Positions 45,371-56,035 of a stretch of 64,000 nucleotides of DNA are shown one piece after another; position 1 is the first letter of the stretch, and the number at the start of each line of letters is the position of its first letter. Source of the DNA: Blastococcus tunisiensis (lineage in GTDB: Bacteria > Actinomycetota > Actinomycetes > Mycobacteriales > Geodermatophilaceae); NCBI RefSeq assembly GCF_900112815.1, contig NZ_FOND01000011.1, positions 1 through 64,000 of the forward strand, in the 5' to 3' direction. The notes under the pieces are model-generated. The model ran no database searches and was not told the DNA's origin. It saw only the letters and a list, made by a program, of their open reading frames with translations. Position numbers and translations under genes: made by a program.

Positions 45371-47146
45371 TTGCTCCGCACCCACGACGCCGGAACGCTG
45401 CGCGCGTCCGACGCCGGCACCACCGTCACCCTGGCCGGCTGGGTGGCCCGCCGCCGCGACCACGGCGGGGTGGTCTTCCTCGACCTGCGCGACGCCTCCG
45501 GGTACGTGCAGGTCGTCGTCCGCGAGGAGGAGGCCCACCACCTGCGCAACGAGTACTGCGTGCTCGTGACCGGTGAGGTGCGCCGCCGGCCGGAGGGCAA
45601 CGAGAACCCGGAGCTCCCGACCGGCGAGATCGAGGTCGCCACCTCGAAGCTGGAGGTGCTCTCCGCGTCGGCGCCGCTGCCGTTCCCCATCGAGACCGAC
45701 CAGGCGGCCTCCGACGACGTCCGCTACCGGTTCCGCTACCTGGACCTGCGCCGTCAGGGGCCGGCGTCGGTGCTGCGGCTGCGCTCGGAGATCAACCGGG
45801 TGGCCCGGGCGGCGATGGCGCGGCACGGGTTCACCGAGGTGGAGACGCCGAACCTGACCCGGTCCACGCCCGAGGGGGCGCGCGACTTCGTCGTCCCCGT
45901 CCGGCTGCAGCCGGGCAAGTGGTACGCCCTTCCGCAGTCGCCGCAGCTGTTCAAGCAGCTGCTGATGATCGGTGGGCTGGAGCGCTACTACCAGATCGCG
46001 CGCTGCTTCCGGGACGAGGACTTCCGCGCCGACCGCCAGCCGGAGTTCACCCAGCTGGACTTCGAGATGAGCTTCGTCGACCGCGACGACGTCCTGGCCG
46101 TCGTCGAGGACGTCGTGTCGGCGCTGTGGCGGGAGCTGGCCGGGCACGAGGTCGGCGAGATCCTGCGGATGACCTACCGCGAGGCCATGGACCGGTTCGG
46201 GTCGGACAAGCCCGACCTGCGCTTCGGCCTGGAGCTCACCGAGCTGACCTCCTTCTTCGCCGGCACCCCGTTCCGCGTGTTCCAGGCGCCCTACGTCGGT
46301 GCGGTCGTCATGCCCGGCGGCGGCTCCCAGCCGCGGCGCGCGTTCGACGCCTGGCAGGACTGGGCCAAGTCCCGGGGTGCCCGTGGCCTGGCCTACGTCA
46401 CGATCGCCGAGGACGGCGAGCTCGGCGGGCCGGTCGCCAAGAACATCTCCGACGCCGAGCGGGCCGGGCTGGTCGAGGCCGTCGGCGCGAAGCCGGGGGA
46501 CTGCGTGTTCTTCGCCGCAGGCCAGCGCCGCACCTCCCAGGAGCTGCTGGGTGCCGCGCGCAACGAGATCGCCCGCCGGCTGGAGCTGATCGCGCCGGGA
46601 TCGTGGTCGTTCCTGTTCGTCGTCGACTTCCCGATGTTCGAGGAGACCGAGGACGGCTCCTGGACGTTCATGCACCACCCCTTCACCTCGCCCACGCCGG
46701 AGTGGCGGGAGCGGTTCGCCGAGGACAAGGGCAACGCGCTGTCGGACGCCTACGACCTCGTGGTCAACGGCAACGAGCTGGCCAGCGGATCGGTGCGTAT
46801 CCACGACGCCGACCTGCAGGAGCGGGTGTTCGAGACCCTGGGCATGTCGCGCGAGGAGGCCCGCGAGCGGTTCGGGTTCTTCCTCGAGGCGTTCGCCTTC
46901 GGGCCGCCGCCGCACGCCGGTGCCGCGCTCGGCTGGGACCGGCTCACGGCGCTGCTGGCCGGGGTGGAGTCCATCCGCGAGGTGATCGCCTTCCCCAAGA
47001 CCGGGGCCGGGTTCGACCCGCTCACCGGGGCGCCCACCCCGATCACCGACGCGCAGCGCGCGGAGGCGGGTATCGACGCGAAGCCCGAGGAGCCGGCGCT
47101 GCCCGGCCAGCCGGGTGCGCCGGGACCGAGCGACCCGACGAACTGA
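45371..47146 (+). CDS. aspS: Aspartyl-tRNA synthetase
   Basis: 591 residues, class IIb, bacterial type with a GAD insertion. The OB-fold anticodon domain has [23 protein letters not shown]; motif 2 is [25 protein letters not shown] and motif 3 [16 protein letters not shown] chose TTG 45371 (start L-R-T-H-D-A-G) because GAAAGG precedes it and homologues start there; an in-frame GTG at 45338 overlaps the previous stop. Actinobacteria with GatCAB often use a non-discriminating AspRS; this cannot be judged here. Repeat copy B follows. Confidence 0.95.
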   Translation: MLRTHDAGTLRASDAGTTVTLAGWVARRRDHGGVVFLDLRDASGYVQVVVREEEAHHLRNEYCVLVTGEVRRRPEGNENPELPTGEIEVATSKLEVLSASAPLPFPIETDQAASDDVRYRFRYLDLRRQGPASVLRLRSEINRVARAAMARHGFTEVETPNLTRSTPEGARDFVVPVRLQPGKWYALPQSPQLFKQLLMIGGLERYYQIARCFRDEDFRADRQPEFTQLDFEMSFVDRDDVLAVVEDVVSALWRELAGHEVGEILRMTYREAMDRFGSDKPDLRFGLELTELTSFFAGTPFRVFQAPYVGAVVMPGGGSQPRRAFDAWQDWAKSRGARGLAYVTIAEDGELGGPVAKNISDAERAGLVEAVGAKPGDCVFFAAGQRRTSQELLGAARNEIARRLELIAPGSWSFLFVVDFPMFEETEDGSWTFMHHPFTSPTPEWRERFAEDKGNALSDAYDLVVNGNELASGSVRIHDADLQERVFETLGMSREEARERFGFFLEAFAFGPPPHAGAALGWDRLTALLAGVESIREVIAFPKTGAGFDPLTGAPTPITDAQRAEAGIDAKPEEPALPGQPGAPGPSDPTN

Positions 47147-47157
47147 GGCTCATCCGG

Positions 47158-47222
47158 AGTTGATCATCGGCGGATGGCCGTGCCGGTCGGCGTGTCGGGC
47201 AGCCACCCGCCGATGATCAACT
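47158..47222. repeat. 59-bp palindromic repeat, copy B (65 bp with extended symmetry)
   Basis: The core 59 bp is 47161-47219; symmetry extends 3 bp on both sides (AGT...ACT). Left arm and right arm match over the outer 19 bases. It starts 11 bp after the aspS stop. Confidence 0.92.
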
Positions 47223-47277
47223 GACGTCCGGGGCACGGTCCGGCCGAGGCCGCCGGGCTGGTCGGTGGCCGCGCCGG

Positions 47278-47283
47278 TAGTTT
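47278..47283 (+). promoter_or_regulatory. Leaderless -10 (TAGTTT) for aminotransferase gene
   Basis: TAGTTT ends 7 nt before ATG 47291, with no ribosome-binding site. Confidence 0.5.
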
Positions 47284-47290
47284 GCATCGC

Positions 47291-48379
47291 ATGCCGCTGC
47301 GTGCCCGCACCCTGCTCGGACCCGGACCGTCCAACCCGTACCCGGAGGCGACCATCGCCCTCGGGCAGCCCCTCCTCGGACACCTCGACCCGGTGTTCCT
47401 CGGCGTCCTCGACGAGACCTCCGAGCGCCTGCGCCAGGTCTTCGGGACGGCGAACCGGCGCACCCTCCCGCTGTCGGCCACGGGATCGGCCGGCATGGAG
47501 GCCGCCTTCGTCAACACCGTCGGCCCCGGGGACGTCGTCGTCGTCGCGGTCAACGGGCTGTTCGGCCAGCGCATGGTGGACGTCGCCTCGCGCTGCGGCG
47601 CCGAGGTGGTCGCCGTGGAGCACGAGTGGGGGCAGCCGGTCGACGCCGAGCGCGTGCTGGCCGCCCATCCCGCGCCGAAGCTCATCGCCGCCGTCCACGC
47701 CGAGACCTCGACCGGGGTGCGGTCGGACCTCGAGCCGCTGGCGGCCGGCAAGGGCGACGCGCTCCTCCTGGCCGACTGCGTGACCTCGCTGGGCGGCATC
47801 CCCGTGCAGCTGGACGACTGGGGGGTCGACCTGGCGTACTCCGGCTCGCAGAAGTGCCTCGGCGTGGCCCCCGGGCTGGCGCCGTTCACCATCAACGACC
47901 GCGCCTGGGAGCGGCGGATCGAGAAGCCGCAGAGCTGGTACCTCGACCTGGGCCTGCTCGGCGGGTACGCGGGCGAGGCGGCGGGCGCGGGGCGGACCTA
48001 CCACCACACCGCGCCCACCGGCATGGTCGTGTCCCTGCACGCCGCGCTGGGCCGGATCCTCGAGGAGGGCCTGGACGCCGTCCACGCCCGCCACGCCGAG
48101 GCCGGCCGGCTGCTGCACGAGGGGCTGGCGCAGCTGGGGCTGGAGCTCTTCGCCGCCGAGGGGTTCCGGCTGCCCGAGCTGACCACGGTGAAGGTCCCCG
48201 ACGGCGTCGACTCGGCCGCCGTGCGCAAGGAGCTGCTCGAGCGCTTCGACGTCGAGATCGGCGGGGGCGTGGGCCCCTACGCGGCGACGGTCTGGCGGAT
48301 CGGCCTCATGGGTCCCAACGCCGCACCCGACAAGGTCGCGCTGGTGCTGGCCGCGCTGAAGGAGCTCCTGGGCCGCTGA
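47291..48379 (+). CDS. Class V PLP-dependent aminotransferase (alanine-glyoxylate / serine-pyruvate type)
   Basis: 362 residues. It opens with L-L-G-P-G-P-S-N-P-Y-P and has the substrate-binding G-S-A-G-M-E-A-A-F (PLP phosphate), the V-H-A-E-T-S-T-G-V segment, A-D-C-V-T-S-L-G-G and the Schiff-base Lys in YSGSQKCLGVAPG. Family members transfer the amino group from alanine or serine to glyoxylate. ATG 47291 is placed 7 nt after a -10. Lies between repeat copies B and C. Confidence 0.9.
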   Translation: MPLRARTLLGPGPSNPYPEATIALGQPLLGHLDPVFLGVLDETSERLRQVFGTANRRTLPLSATGSAGMEAAFVNTVGPGDVVVVAVNGLFGQRMVDVASRCGAEVVAVEHEWGQPVDAERVLAAHPAPKLIAAVHAETSTGVRSDLEPLAAGKGDALLLADCVTSLGGIPVQLDDWGVDLAYSGSQKCLGVAPGLAPFTINDRAWERRIEKPQSWYLDLGLLGGYAGEAAGAGRTYHHTAPTGMVVSLHAALGRILEEGLDAVHARHAEAGRLLHEGLAQLGLELFAAEGFRLPELTTVKVPDGVDSAAVRKELLERFDVEIGGGVGPYAATVWRIGLMGPNAAPDKVALVLAALKELLGR

Positions 48380-48395
48380 GCGCGGTACTTCCCGT

Positions 48396-48454
48396 TGATC
48401 ATCGGCGGGTGGCTGCGACAATCGGCGTGTCGCGCAGCCATCCGCCGATGATCA
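48396..48454. repeat. 59-bp palindromic repeat, copy C
   Basis: Same length and orientation as A and B; the core reads TCGGCGTGTCGCGCAGCCA. It fills the gap between two convergent genes, 16 bp after one stop and 7 bp from the other. Confidence 0.9.
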
Positions 48455-48461
48455 CCGTGCA

Positions 48462-49325
48462 TCAGGGACGCCAGCCTCGGCTGAGCAGTGCGCGCCGAGT
48501 GCGGTCGAGGACCACCGCCGGGCCCCGGACGTGACGAGCCGCGAAGCGCAGCGTCAGCCAGCCGTCGGCGGCCATGAGCGAGTACCGGTCGACGTCCCGC
48601 CCGAACTGGTCGGCGTCCGCGTGCTGCCGGCCCTCGTACTCGAGCGCGATCTTCCACTCCTCGTAGCCGAGGTCGGCATGGACCACCTCGGCGCCCCAGC
48701 GGTCGTGGACCGGCACCTGTGGCCGGGGGTCGGGCAGATCGCTGGTCACCAGCCAGTAGCGCATGCGGCTCTCCGGCGCTGACATGGCCAGGGGAGAGAG
48801 CAGCGGAGCGCACGCCCGTGCGCGGACGACACCGCGGACGCGAGCACCCCGGGCCAGGCGCTCGGCGAGGGAAGCGGCCGTCACACGCTCCCTCCGTAGC
48901 AGCGCATCGCCGACCGCCACGAGGTCCGCCGGGCACAGCGACGACGCCAGGTCGAGGAACGTCTGGGGTCCTGCCGTGACGCGTAGCCCGCCGAGGTCCA
49001 CGACGTCCACCTCCGCCAGCCGGCGGGTGTGGACCACGAGCTCCGCACGCTGCGGCAGCACCCGGCGCGGCGTGAGGGCGACGTGCGGTCGGCGCGGTGG
49101 GTCGATCGGTGCACCGAGCAGTGCAGCGGCGGTGGCGTGGCTGAAGGCGGCGTCGTCGGGCAGCACGGTGCTCAGCAGCATCAACCGGTCGTGTTCGTCG
49201 ATCGCGTCGTCGAGCTGGACCACCAGGTCGTGGGCGAGCCGCACGAACCGGGGCCCGCGGAGCTGACCGCGGGTGAACCCGGCCGCGCGCGCGGAGGCGG
49301 CGGAGTACGTCGGAGGCAGAGACAT
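48462..49325 (-). CDS. DUF559 nuclease-like protein with AbiEi-type N-terminal region
   Basis: 287 residues. The N-terminal ~140 residues (R-x2-R-G-P-R-F-V-R-L; F-S-H-A-T-A-A-A-L-L-G; V-V-H-T-R-R-L) resemble the antitoxin-like AbiEi region common in actinobacteria. The C-terminal ~100 residues look like a DUF559/Vsr-type PD-(D/E)xK nuclease: E-S-R-M-R-Y-W-L, then V-V-H-A-D-L-G-Y-E-E-W-K-I-A-L-E-Y-E-G-R-Q-H. Such genes occur in many copies and are of unknown function. No partner toxin is adjacent. It lies between repeat copies C and D, an accessory-like spot. Confidence 0.75.
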   Translation of the reverse strand: MSLPPTYSAASARAAGFTRGQLRGPRFVRLAHDLVVQLDDAIDEHDRLMLLSTVLPDDAAFSHATAAALLGAPIDPPRRPHVALTPRRVLPQRAELVVHTRRLAEVDVVDLGGLRVTAGPQTFLDLASSLCPADLVAVGDALLRRERVTAASLAERLARGARVRGVVRARACAPLLSPLAMSAPESRMRYWLVTSDLPDPRPQVPVHDRWGAEVVHADLGYEEWKIALEYEGRQHADADQFGRDVDRYSLMAADGWLTLRFAARHVRGPAVVLDRTRRALLSRGWRP

Positions 49326-49414
49326 CCGGCGACGATCGGGCGTCGGGCGACGCCACCCGTGTGCCCGGCGTCATCTGTGGACAGCGAACTCTCCTGTGGA
49401 TCTGCCGTGCTGCG

Positions 49415-49473
49415 CGATCATCGGCACGTGGCTGCCCGACACGCCGACGGCGGCAACCATTCGCCGATGATCA
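49415..49473. repeat. 59-bp palindromic repeat, copy D (inverted)
   Basis: Reverse complement of the A-C orientation. Its terminal TGATCA (49468-49473) contains the stop codon TGA of the adjacent minus-strand aldo/keto reductase gene. Confidence 0.9.
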
Positions 49474-50343
49474 ACCCGCGTTCAGGCAGGCGAGCTGGTC
49501 GTCGGACAACGTGAGGTGGGTGGCGGCGGCCGAGTCCCGGATGGACTCCGGGCGGGAGGCGCCGGGGATGGGCAGGACGACGTCGGACTGGGCGAGGTGC
49601 CAGGCCAGCGTCACCTGGTACACCGAGACGCCGAGCTCGCCGGCCACCTCGGCGAACGCCGGTGCCGCGGCGTCGAGCGAGCCGGCCGCCGACACCCCGC
49701 CGAACGGGCTCCAGGGCAGCCAGGCCAGCCCGTGCGCCGCGCAGTGCGCGAGCTCGCCGGCCGAGGAGCGCCAGCCGGGGGAGAACTGGTTCTGCACGCT
49801 GACCAGCGCCGGCCCGAGGATCGCCCGGGCGGCGTCGATCTGGGCGATGTCGGCGTTGGAGATGCCCACCATCCGCACCAGGCCGTCGTCGTGCAGCGAC
49901 CGCAGGGCGCCCATCGAGTCCTCCCACGGCGTCGCCGGGTCGGGCCGGTGGAACTGGTAGAGGCCGATCGCGTCGACGTGCAGCCGCCGCAGCGACGCCT
50001 CGCAGGCCCGCCGCAGGTAGGCCGGCGACCCGTCCAGCTCCCAGTCGGTGCCCCGCCGGGTGTGGCCACCCTTCGTCGCCACCAGCACCGAGGAGGTGTC
50101 GCCGTAGCTGCGCAGCGCGAGCGCCACCAGCTCCTCGTTGTGCCCGAACTCGCTCTCGTCCCGGGCATAGGCGTCCGCGGTGTCGATGAGGGTGACGCCG
50201 GCGTCCAGGGCTGCGTGGACGGTGGCCTCCGCGTCGGTGGGGCTCGGGCGGTCCTGCTTGGTGGACAGGGGCATGGCGCCCAGGCCGATGGCCCCGACGT
50301 CGAGCCGGCCAACGGTGTCGTTCCCGATGCTTCGCTGCTGCAT
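49471..50343 (-). CDS. Aldo/keto reductase (second)
   Basis: 290 residues. Conserved residues: L-I-D-T-A-D-A-Y (Asp, Tyr), V-A-T-K-G-G (Lys) and G-L-Y-Q-F-H-R-P-D (His), with [10 protein letters not shown] for NADPH. Not a close copy of the one at 44346. No ribosome-binding site or clear -10 is seen for ATG 50343, so the start may lie a little further in. It is divergent from rarA with 34 bp between starts. Its stop codon lies in repeat copy D. Confidence 0.85.
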   Translation of the reverse strand: MQQRSIGNDTVGRLDVGAIGLGAMPLSTKQDRPSPTDAEATVHAALDAGVTLIDTADAYARDESEFGHNEELVALALRSYGDTSSVLVATKGGHTRRGTDWELDGSPAYLRRACEASLRRLHVDAIGLYQFHRPDPATPWEDSMGALRSLHDDGLVRMVGISNADIAQIDAARAILGPALVSVQNQFSPGWRSSAGELAHCAAHGLAWLPWSPFGGVSAAGSLDAAAPAFAEVAGELGVSVYQVTLAWHLAQSDVVLPIPGASRPESIRDSAAATHLTLSDDQLACLNAG

Positions 50344-50364
50344 GGGGGTGTCGTGCCCCGCGGG

Positions 50365-50370
50365 TAGCGT
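50365..50370 (+). promoter_or_regulatory. Leaderless -10 (TAGCGT) for rarA
   Basis: TAGCGT ends 7 nt before GTG 50378. Confidence 0.5.
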
Positions 50371-50377
50371 CGCAACC

Positions 50378-51715
50378 GTGAGCTCCCTGTTCGACGATCC
50401 CGCCGAGACGGCTGCCGCCGCGGCCGTCGATGCGGGGGCGCCGCTGGCGGTGCGGATGCGACCCCGGGCGCTCGACGAGGTCGTGGGCCAGCAGCACCTG
50501 CTGGGGGAGCGGGCGCCGCTGCGCCGGCTGGTCGAGTCCGACGAGCCGATGTCGCTGGTGCTCTACGGGCCACCCGGCACCGGGAAGACCACGCTGGCGC
50601 ACGTCATCTCGCTGGCCACCAAGCGGCAGTTCGTCCAGCTGTCCGCGCTGGACTCCGGGGTCAAGGAGGTCCGCGCGGTCATCACCGCCGCCAAGCGCGA
50701 GCTCACCTACGCCGGGCGTCGCACGGTCCTGTTCATCGACGAGGTGCACCGCTTCTCCAAGACCCAGCAGGACTCGCTGCTGAGCGCCGTCGAGGACCGG
50801 ATCGTCAGCCTCATCGCGGCGACCACCGAGAACCCGTTCTTCTCCGTCGTCAGCCCGCTGCTGTCGCGCAGCCTCGTCCTCGCCCTGCAGCCGCTGTCGG
50901 ACGACGACATCCGCGCCGTCCTGCACCGTGCGCTGACCAGCGAGCGCGGCCTCGACGGCGCCGTCACCCTCACCGAGGAGGCGGAGCTGCACCTGGTCCG
51001 GGTGGCCGGGGGTGACGCGCGCAAAGCGCTGACCGCGCTGGAGTCCGGCGCGGGGGCGGCCACGGCGGCCGGTAGCGACGTCCTGGACCTCGCCACGCTG
51101 GAGACGGCGGTCGCGCAGGCCGCCGTCCGCTACGACCGGCAGGGCGACCAGCACTACGACGTCGCCAGTGCCCTGATCAAGAGCATCCGCGGCAGCGACG
51201 TGGACGCAGCCCTGCACTACCTGGCCCGGATGGTGGAGGCGGGGGAGGACCCGCGGTTCATCGCCCGCCGGCTGGTCATCTCGGCCAGCGAGGACATCGG
51301 CATGGCCGACCCGACGGCTCTGCTGACCGCCGTCGCCGCCGCCGACGCGGTGGCCTTCATCGGGATGCCCGAGGGGCACTTCCCGCTGGCCCACGCGGTG
51401 GTCCACCTGGCGACGGCCCCCAAGTCCAACGCCGTGACCGTGGCCATGGGGGAGTCGGTGGCCGACGTGCGGGCGGGCCTGGCCGGACCGGTGCCGCCGG
51501 GCTTGCGCGACGGGCACTACGCGGGCGCGAAGAAGCTCGGCCACGCCCAGACCTACGTCTACCCGCACGCCCACCCCGACGGCGTCGTGCCGCAGCAGTA
51601 CCCGCCCGACGCGCTGGTCGGGAAGGACTACTACCGGCCGACCGCACGCGGAGCGGAGGCCCGGCTGGGGGAGCGGCTGGCCAAGTTGCGGGCGATCATC
51701 CGTCGCAGGCGCTGA
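50378..51715 (+). CDS. rarA: Replication-associated recombination protein A
   Basis: 445 residues, AAA+ ATPase of the RarA/MgsA/WRNIP1 family acting at stalled forks. It has [20 protein letters not shown], Walker [13 protein letters not shown], Walker [20 protein letters not shown], sensor [11 protein letters not shown] and the C-terminal MgsA tetramerisation domain ([42 protein letters not shown]). Mycobacteria have it at the same place (Rv2559c). Confidence 0.95.
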   Translation: MSSLFDDPAETAAAAAVDAGAPLAVRMRPRALDEVVGQQHLLGERAPLRRLVESDEPMSLVLYGPPGTGKTTLAHVISLATKRQFVQLSALDSGVKEVRAVITAAKRELTYAGRRTVLFIDEVHRFSKTQQDSLLSAVEDRIVSLIAATTENPFFSVVSPLLSRSLVLALQPLSDDDIRAVLHRALTSERGLDGAVTLTEEAELHLVRVAGGDARKALTALESGAGAATAAGSDVLDLATLETAVAQAAVRYDRQGDQHYDVASALIKSIRGSDVDAALHYLARMVEAGEDPRFIARRLVISASEDIGMADPTALLTAVAAADAVAFIGMPEGHFPLAHAVVHLATAPKSNAVTVAMGESVADVRAGLAGPVPPGLRDGHYAGAKKLGHAQTYVYPHAHPDGVVPQQYPPDALVGKDYYRPTARGAEARLGERLAKLRAIIRRRR

Positions 51716-51757
51716 CCCCGCTGCCGATACAGGTCCGGGGAGCCGCGGGCGCGCGAC

Positions 51758-51763
51758 TACTGT
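51758..51763 (+). promoter_or_regulatory. -10 (TACTGT) upstream of DUF948 gene
   Basis: TACTGT, 69 bp before GTG 51833. The same hexamer is used for coaE, here with a leader that carries GGGA before the start. Confidence 0.35.
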
Positions 51764-51832
51764 GACCACGCCGGGTGCGAAGCCTCGTGGGGTGAGCCGG
51801 GCCCGATCAGATGCCGAGAACAGGGAGCGCGC

Positions 51833-52258
51833 GTGTCCGTAGGAGAGATCGCCGGGCTGGTCGCAGCCGGCGCCTTCGTACTGCTGGTGGTGCTGGTGGC
51901 CGTGCCGCTGCTCAAGCTCGGGCGCACGCTCGACGAGACCACGCTGACCATCCGCCAGGTGCGGGAGCAGAGCGCCCCGATCCTGAGCCAGGCCAGCACG
52001 ACGGTCACCCACGTCAACAGCAACCTCGAGCGGGTCGACGACATCACCGGCAACGCGGCGAACGTGTCCAGCAACGTGGCCGCGCTGACCAGCGTCGTCG
52101 CCGCCACCCTCGGCAGCCCGCTGATCAAGGTCGCGGCCTTCAGCTACGGCGTCCGCAGCGCGGCCAGGAAGAAGCGGGAGGGCCAGGCGATCGCCGACGC
52201 CGCCGCCCGGGACAAGGCCGCGCGCCGTGAGCGCCGCGCCGCACGGCGGGCCGCCTGA
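51833..52258 (+). CDS. DUF948 membrane protein
   Basis: 141 residues. One N-terminal transmembrane helix (residues ~6-27), a following helical coiled-coil-like stretch (LDETTLTIRQVREQSAPILSQ; TTVTHVNSNLERVDDITGNAANVSSNVAAL), and a basic C-terminal tail. DUF948 proteins are found in Gram-positives next to alaS and stress genes; function unknown. TGATG junction with the next gene. Confidence 0.82.
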   Translation: MSVGEIAGLVAAGAFVLLVVLVAVPLLKLGRTLDETTLTIRQVREQSAPILSQASTTVTHVNSNLERVDDITGNAANVSSNVAALTSVVAATLGSPLIKVAAFSYGVRSAARKKREGQAIADAAARDKAARRERRAARRAA

Positions 52259-52542
52259 TGCGCCGGCTGTTCTGGCTCGCCATGGGCATCACCATCGGCG
52301 CGCTCGTCGTGCGCAAGCTGGGCCGCGCCGCGGAGAAGATGACACCGGCGGGCATCGGCGGCTCGATCGCCGAGGGCCTGCGCGACCTCGCCGAGGCGAT
52401 CGGTGACTTCGGTGCCGACATCCGGGACGCGATGGCCGAACGGGAGCAGGAGCTGCGTGCCGGCACCGGCCTCGACGCACCCCTGCCCACCGGCGACGAG
52501 GTGCAGCTGCCCACCCGCCGCGGCGGGGCCCACAGCGCCTGA
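52258..52542 (+). CDS. Small membrane-associated protein following the DUF948 gene
   Basis: 94 residues. A short N-terminal hydrophobic segment (RLFWLAMGITIGALVV) is followed by an amphipathic helix (SIAEGLRDLAEAIGDFGADIRDAMAEREQEL) and a polar tail. Found in this order (DUF948 gene, this gene, alaS) in actinobacteria; I believe it belongs to a DUF6167-like family but cannot verify that. Possibly works with the DUF948 protein. Confidence 0.7.
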   Translation: MRRLFWLAMGITIGALVVRKLGRAAEKMTPAGIGGSIAEGLRDLAEAIGDFGADIRDAMAEREQELRAGTGLDAPLPTGDEVQLPTRRGGAHSA

Positions 52543-52608
52543 CCGGGCCGCAGCCAGCTGACCGCTCCCCGGGCCGGCTGCCCGAACCGCAGAACTGAGT
52601 AGGACCTG

Positions 52609-55284
<2,676 letters not shown>

Positions 55285-55289
55285 CCAAC

Positions 55290-55958
55290 GTGTCCGACTC
55301 CGAGTACAACCCCGAGGACACCGGCCCGGTCGGCGGGCGGCGGCGCGAGCTGCCGGCCGTCCCGCCGGCACGGCCCCGCGCGACGCCGTCGCAGCCGCAG
55401 TACCACCCGACGACCGAGCTCGACCTCAGCCGCGGTTTCCCGCCGGTCTCCAACGAGACCAGCGAGATCGACCTCAGCGGCGGCTGGCCGGAGCACCTCA
55501 AGGTGCCGCCGCGCCCGCCGGCGCAGCGCGCGGCGGGCCGGGTGCTCGGCGTCGACGTCGGCACCGTGCGGGTGGGCCTCGCCCTGTCCGATCCCACCGG
55601 CACGCTCGCCAGCCCGCTGGACACGCTGCGGCGGGCCAAGGACAAGGCCGATCTGGACCGCCTCGCCGCCCTGGTCGTGGAACACGAGGTGACAGAGGTG
55701 GTCGTGGGGGAGCCGGTGCACCTGTCGGGTGCTGCGGGCACGTCGGCCGCCGATGCTGCCGATTACGCACAGGAACTGGCCGACCGCATCCCGGACGTGC
55801 CGGTGATCCTGATCGACGAAAGGCTCTCCACCGTGACCGCAGCCAGCCACCTGCGTGAGGGCGGCATCGACAGCCGCAAGCAGCGCGCGGTGATCGACCA
55901 GGCCGCTGCCGTGGTCATCCTGCAGCAGTTCCTCGACAGCCGGCGGCCGCGCGCGTGA
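55290..55958 (+). CDS. ruvX: Putative pre-16S rRNA nuclease RuvX (YqgF) with N-terminal extension
   Basis: 222 residues. The C-terminal ~140 residues are the RNase H-like YqgF domain: VLGVDVGTVRVGLALSDPTGTLASPL, E-V-V-V-G-E-P, I-D-E-R-L-S-T-V-T-A and A-V-I-D-Q-A-A-A-V-V-I-L-Q. An N-terminal tail of ~83 residues is Pro/Arg-rich and contains two similar short motifs (TTELDLSRGF at 41-50 and TSEIDLSGGW at 57-66). GTG 55290 is preceded by AAGGTGA; the earlier GTG at 55281 overlaps the alaS stop. E. coli YqgF is needed for 16S 5'-end maturation. Confidence 0.9.
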   Translation: MSDSEYNPEDTGPVGGRRRELPAVPPARPRATPSQPQYHPTTELDLSRGFPPVSNETSEIDLSGGWPEHLKVPPRPPAQRAAGRVLGVDVGTVRVGLALSDPTGTLASPLDTLRRAKDKADLDRLAALVVEHEVTEVVVGEPVHLSGAAGTSAADAADYAQELADRIPDVPVILIDERLSTVTAASHLREGGIDSRKQRAVIDQAAAVVILQQFLDSRRPRA

Positions 55959-56035
55959 CCGAGTTCGCGAGGTCACGAGAAGGCATGGCACCGCCGGTCG
56001 CGAGGCCGACGAGCGCCGGCGAGGTGGCCTCGTGA
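55955..56035 (+). CDS. Possible 26-codon ORF bridging ruvX and mltG
   Basis: GTG 55955 overlaps the ruvX stop and TGA 56033-56035 overlaps the mltG start, each in a GTGA junction. The codons (AGG twice, TCA, CGA, GAA, GCA) are unlike the neighbouring genes. The arms GGTCACGAG (55971-55979) and CTCGTGACC (56029-56037) form an inverted repeat. It may be a small inserted repeat rather than a gene. Confidence 0.3.
   Translation: MTEFARSREGMAPPVARPTSAGEVAS

Noticed and set aside
41346-49473. Composite transposon made by the 59-bp repeats
   Set aside because: The genes between the copies are mostly housekeeping (hisS, aspS) in conserved order and there is no transposase, so dispersed small repeats are the better explanation.
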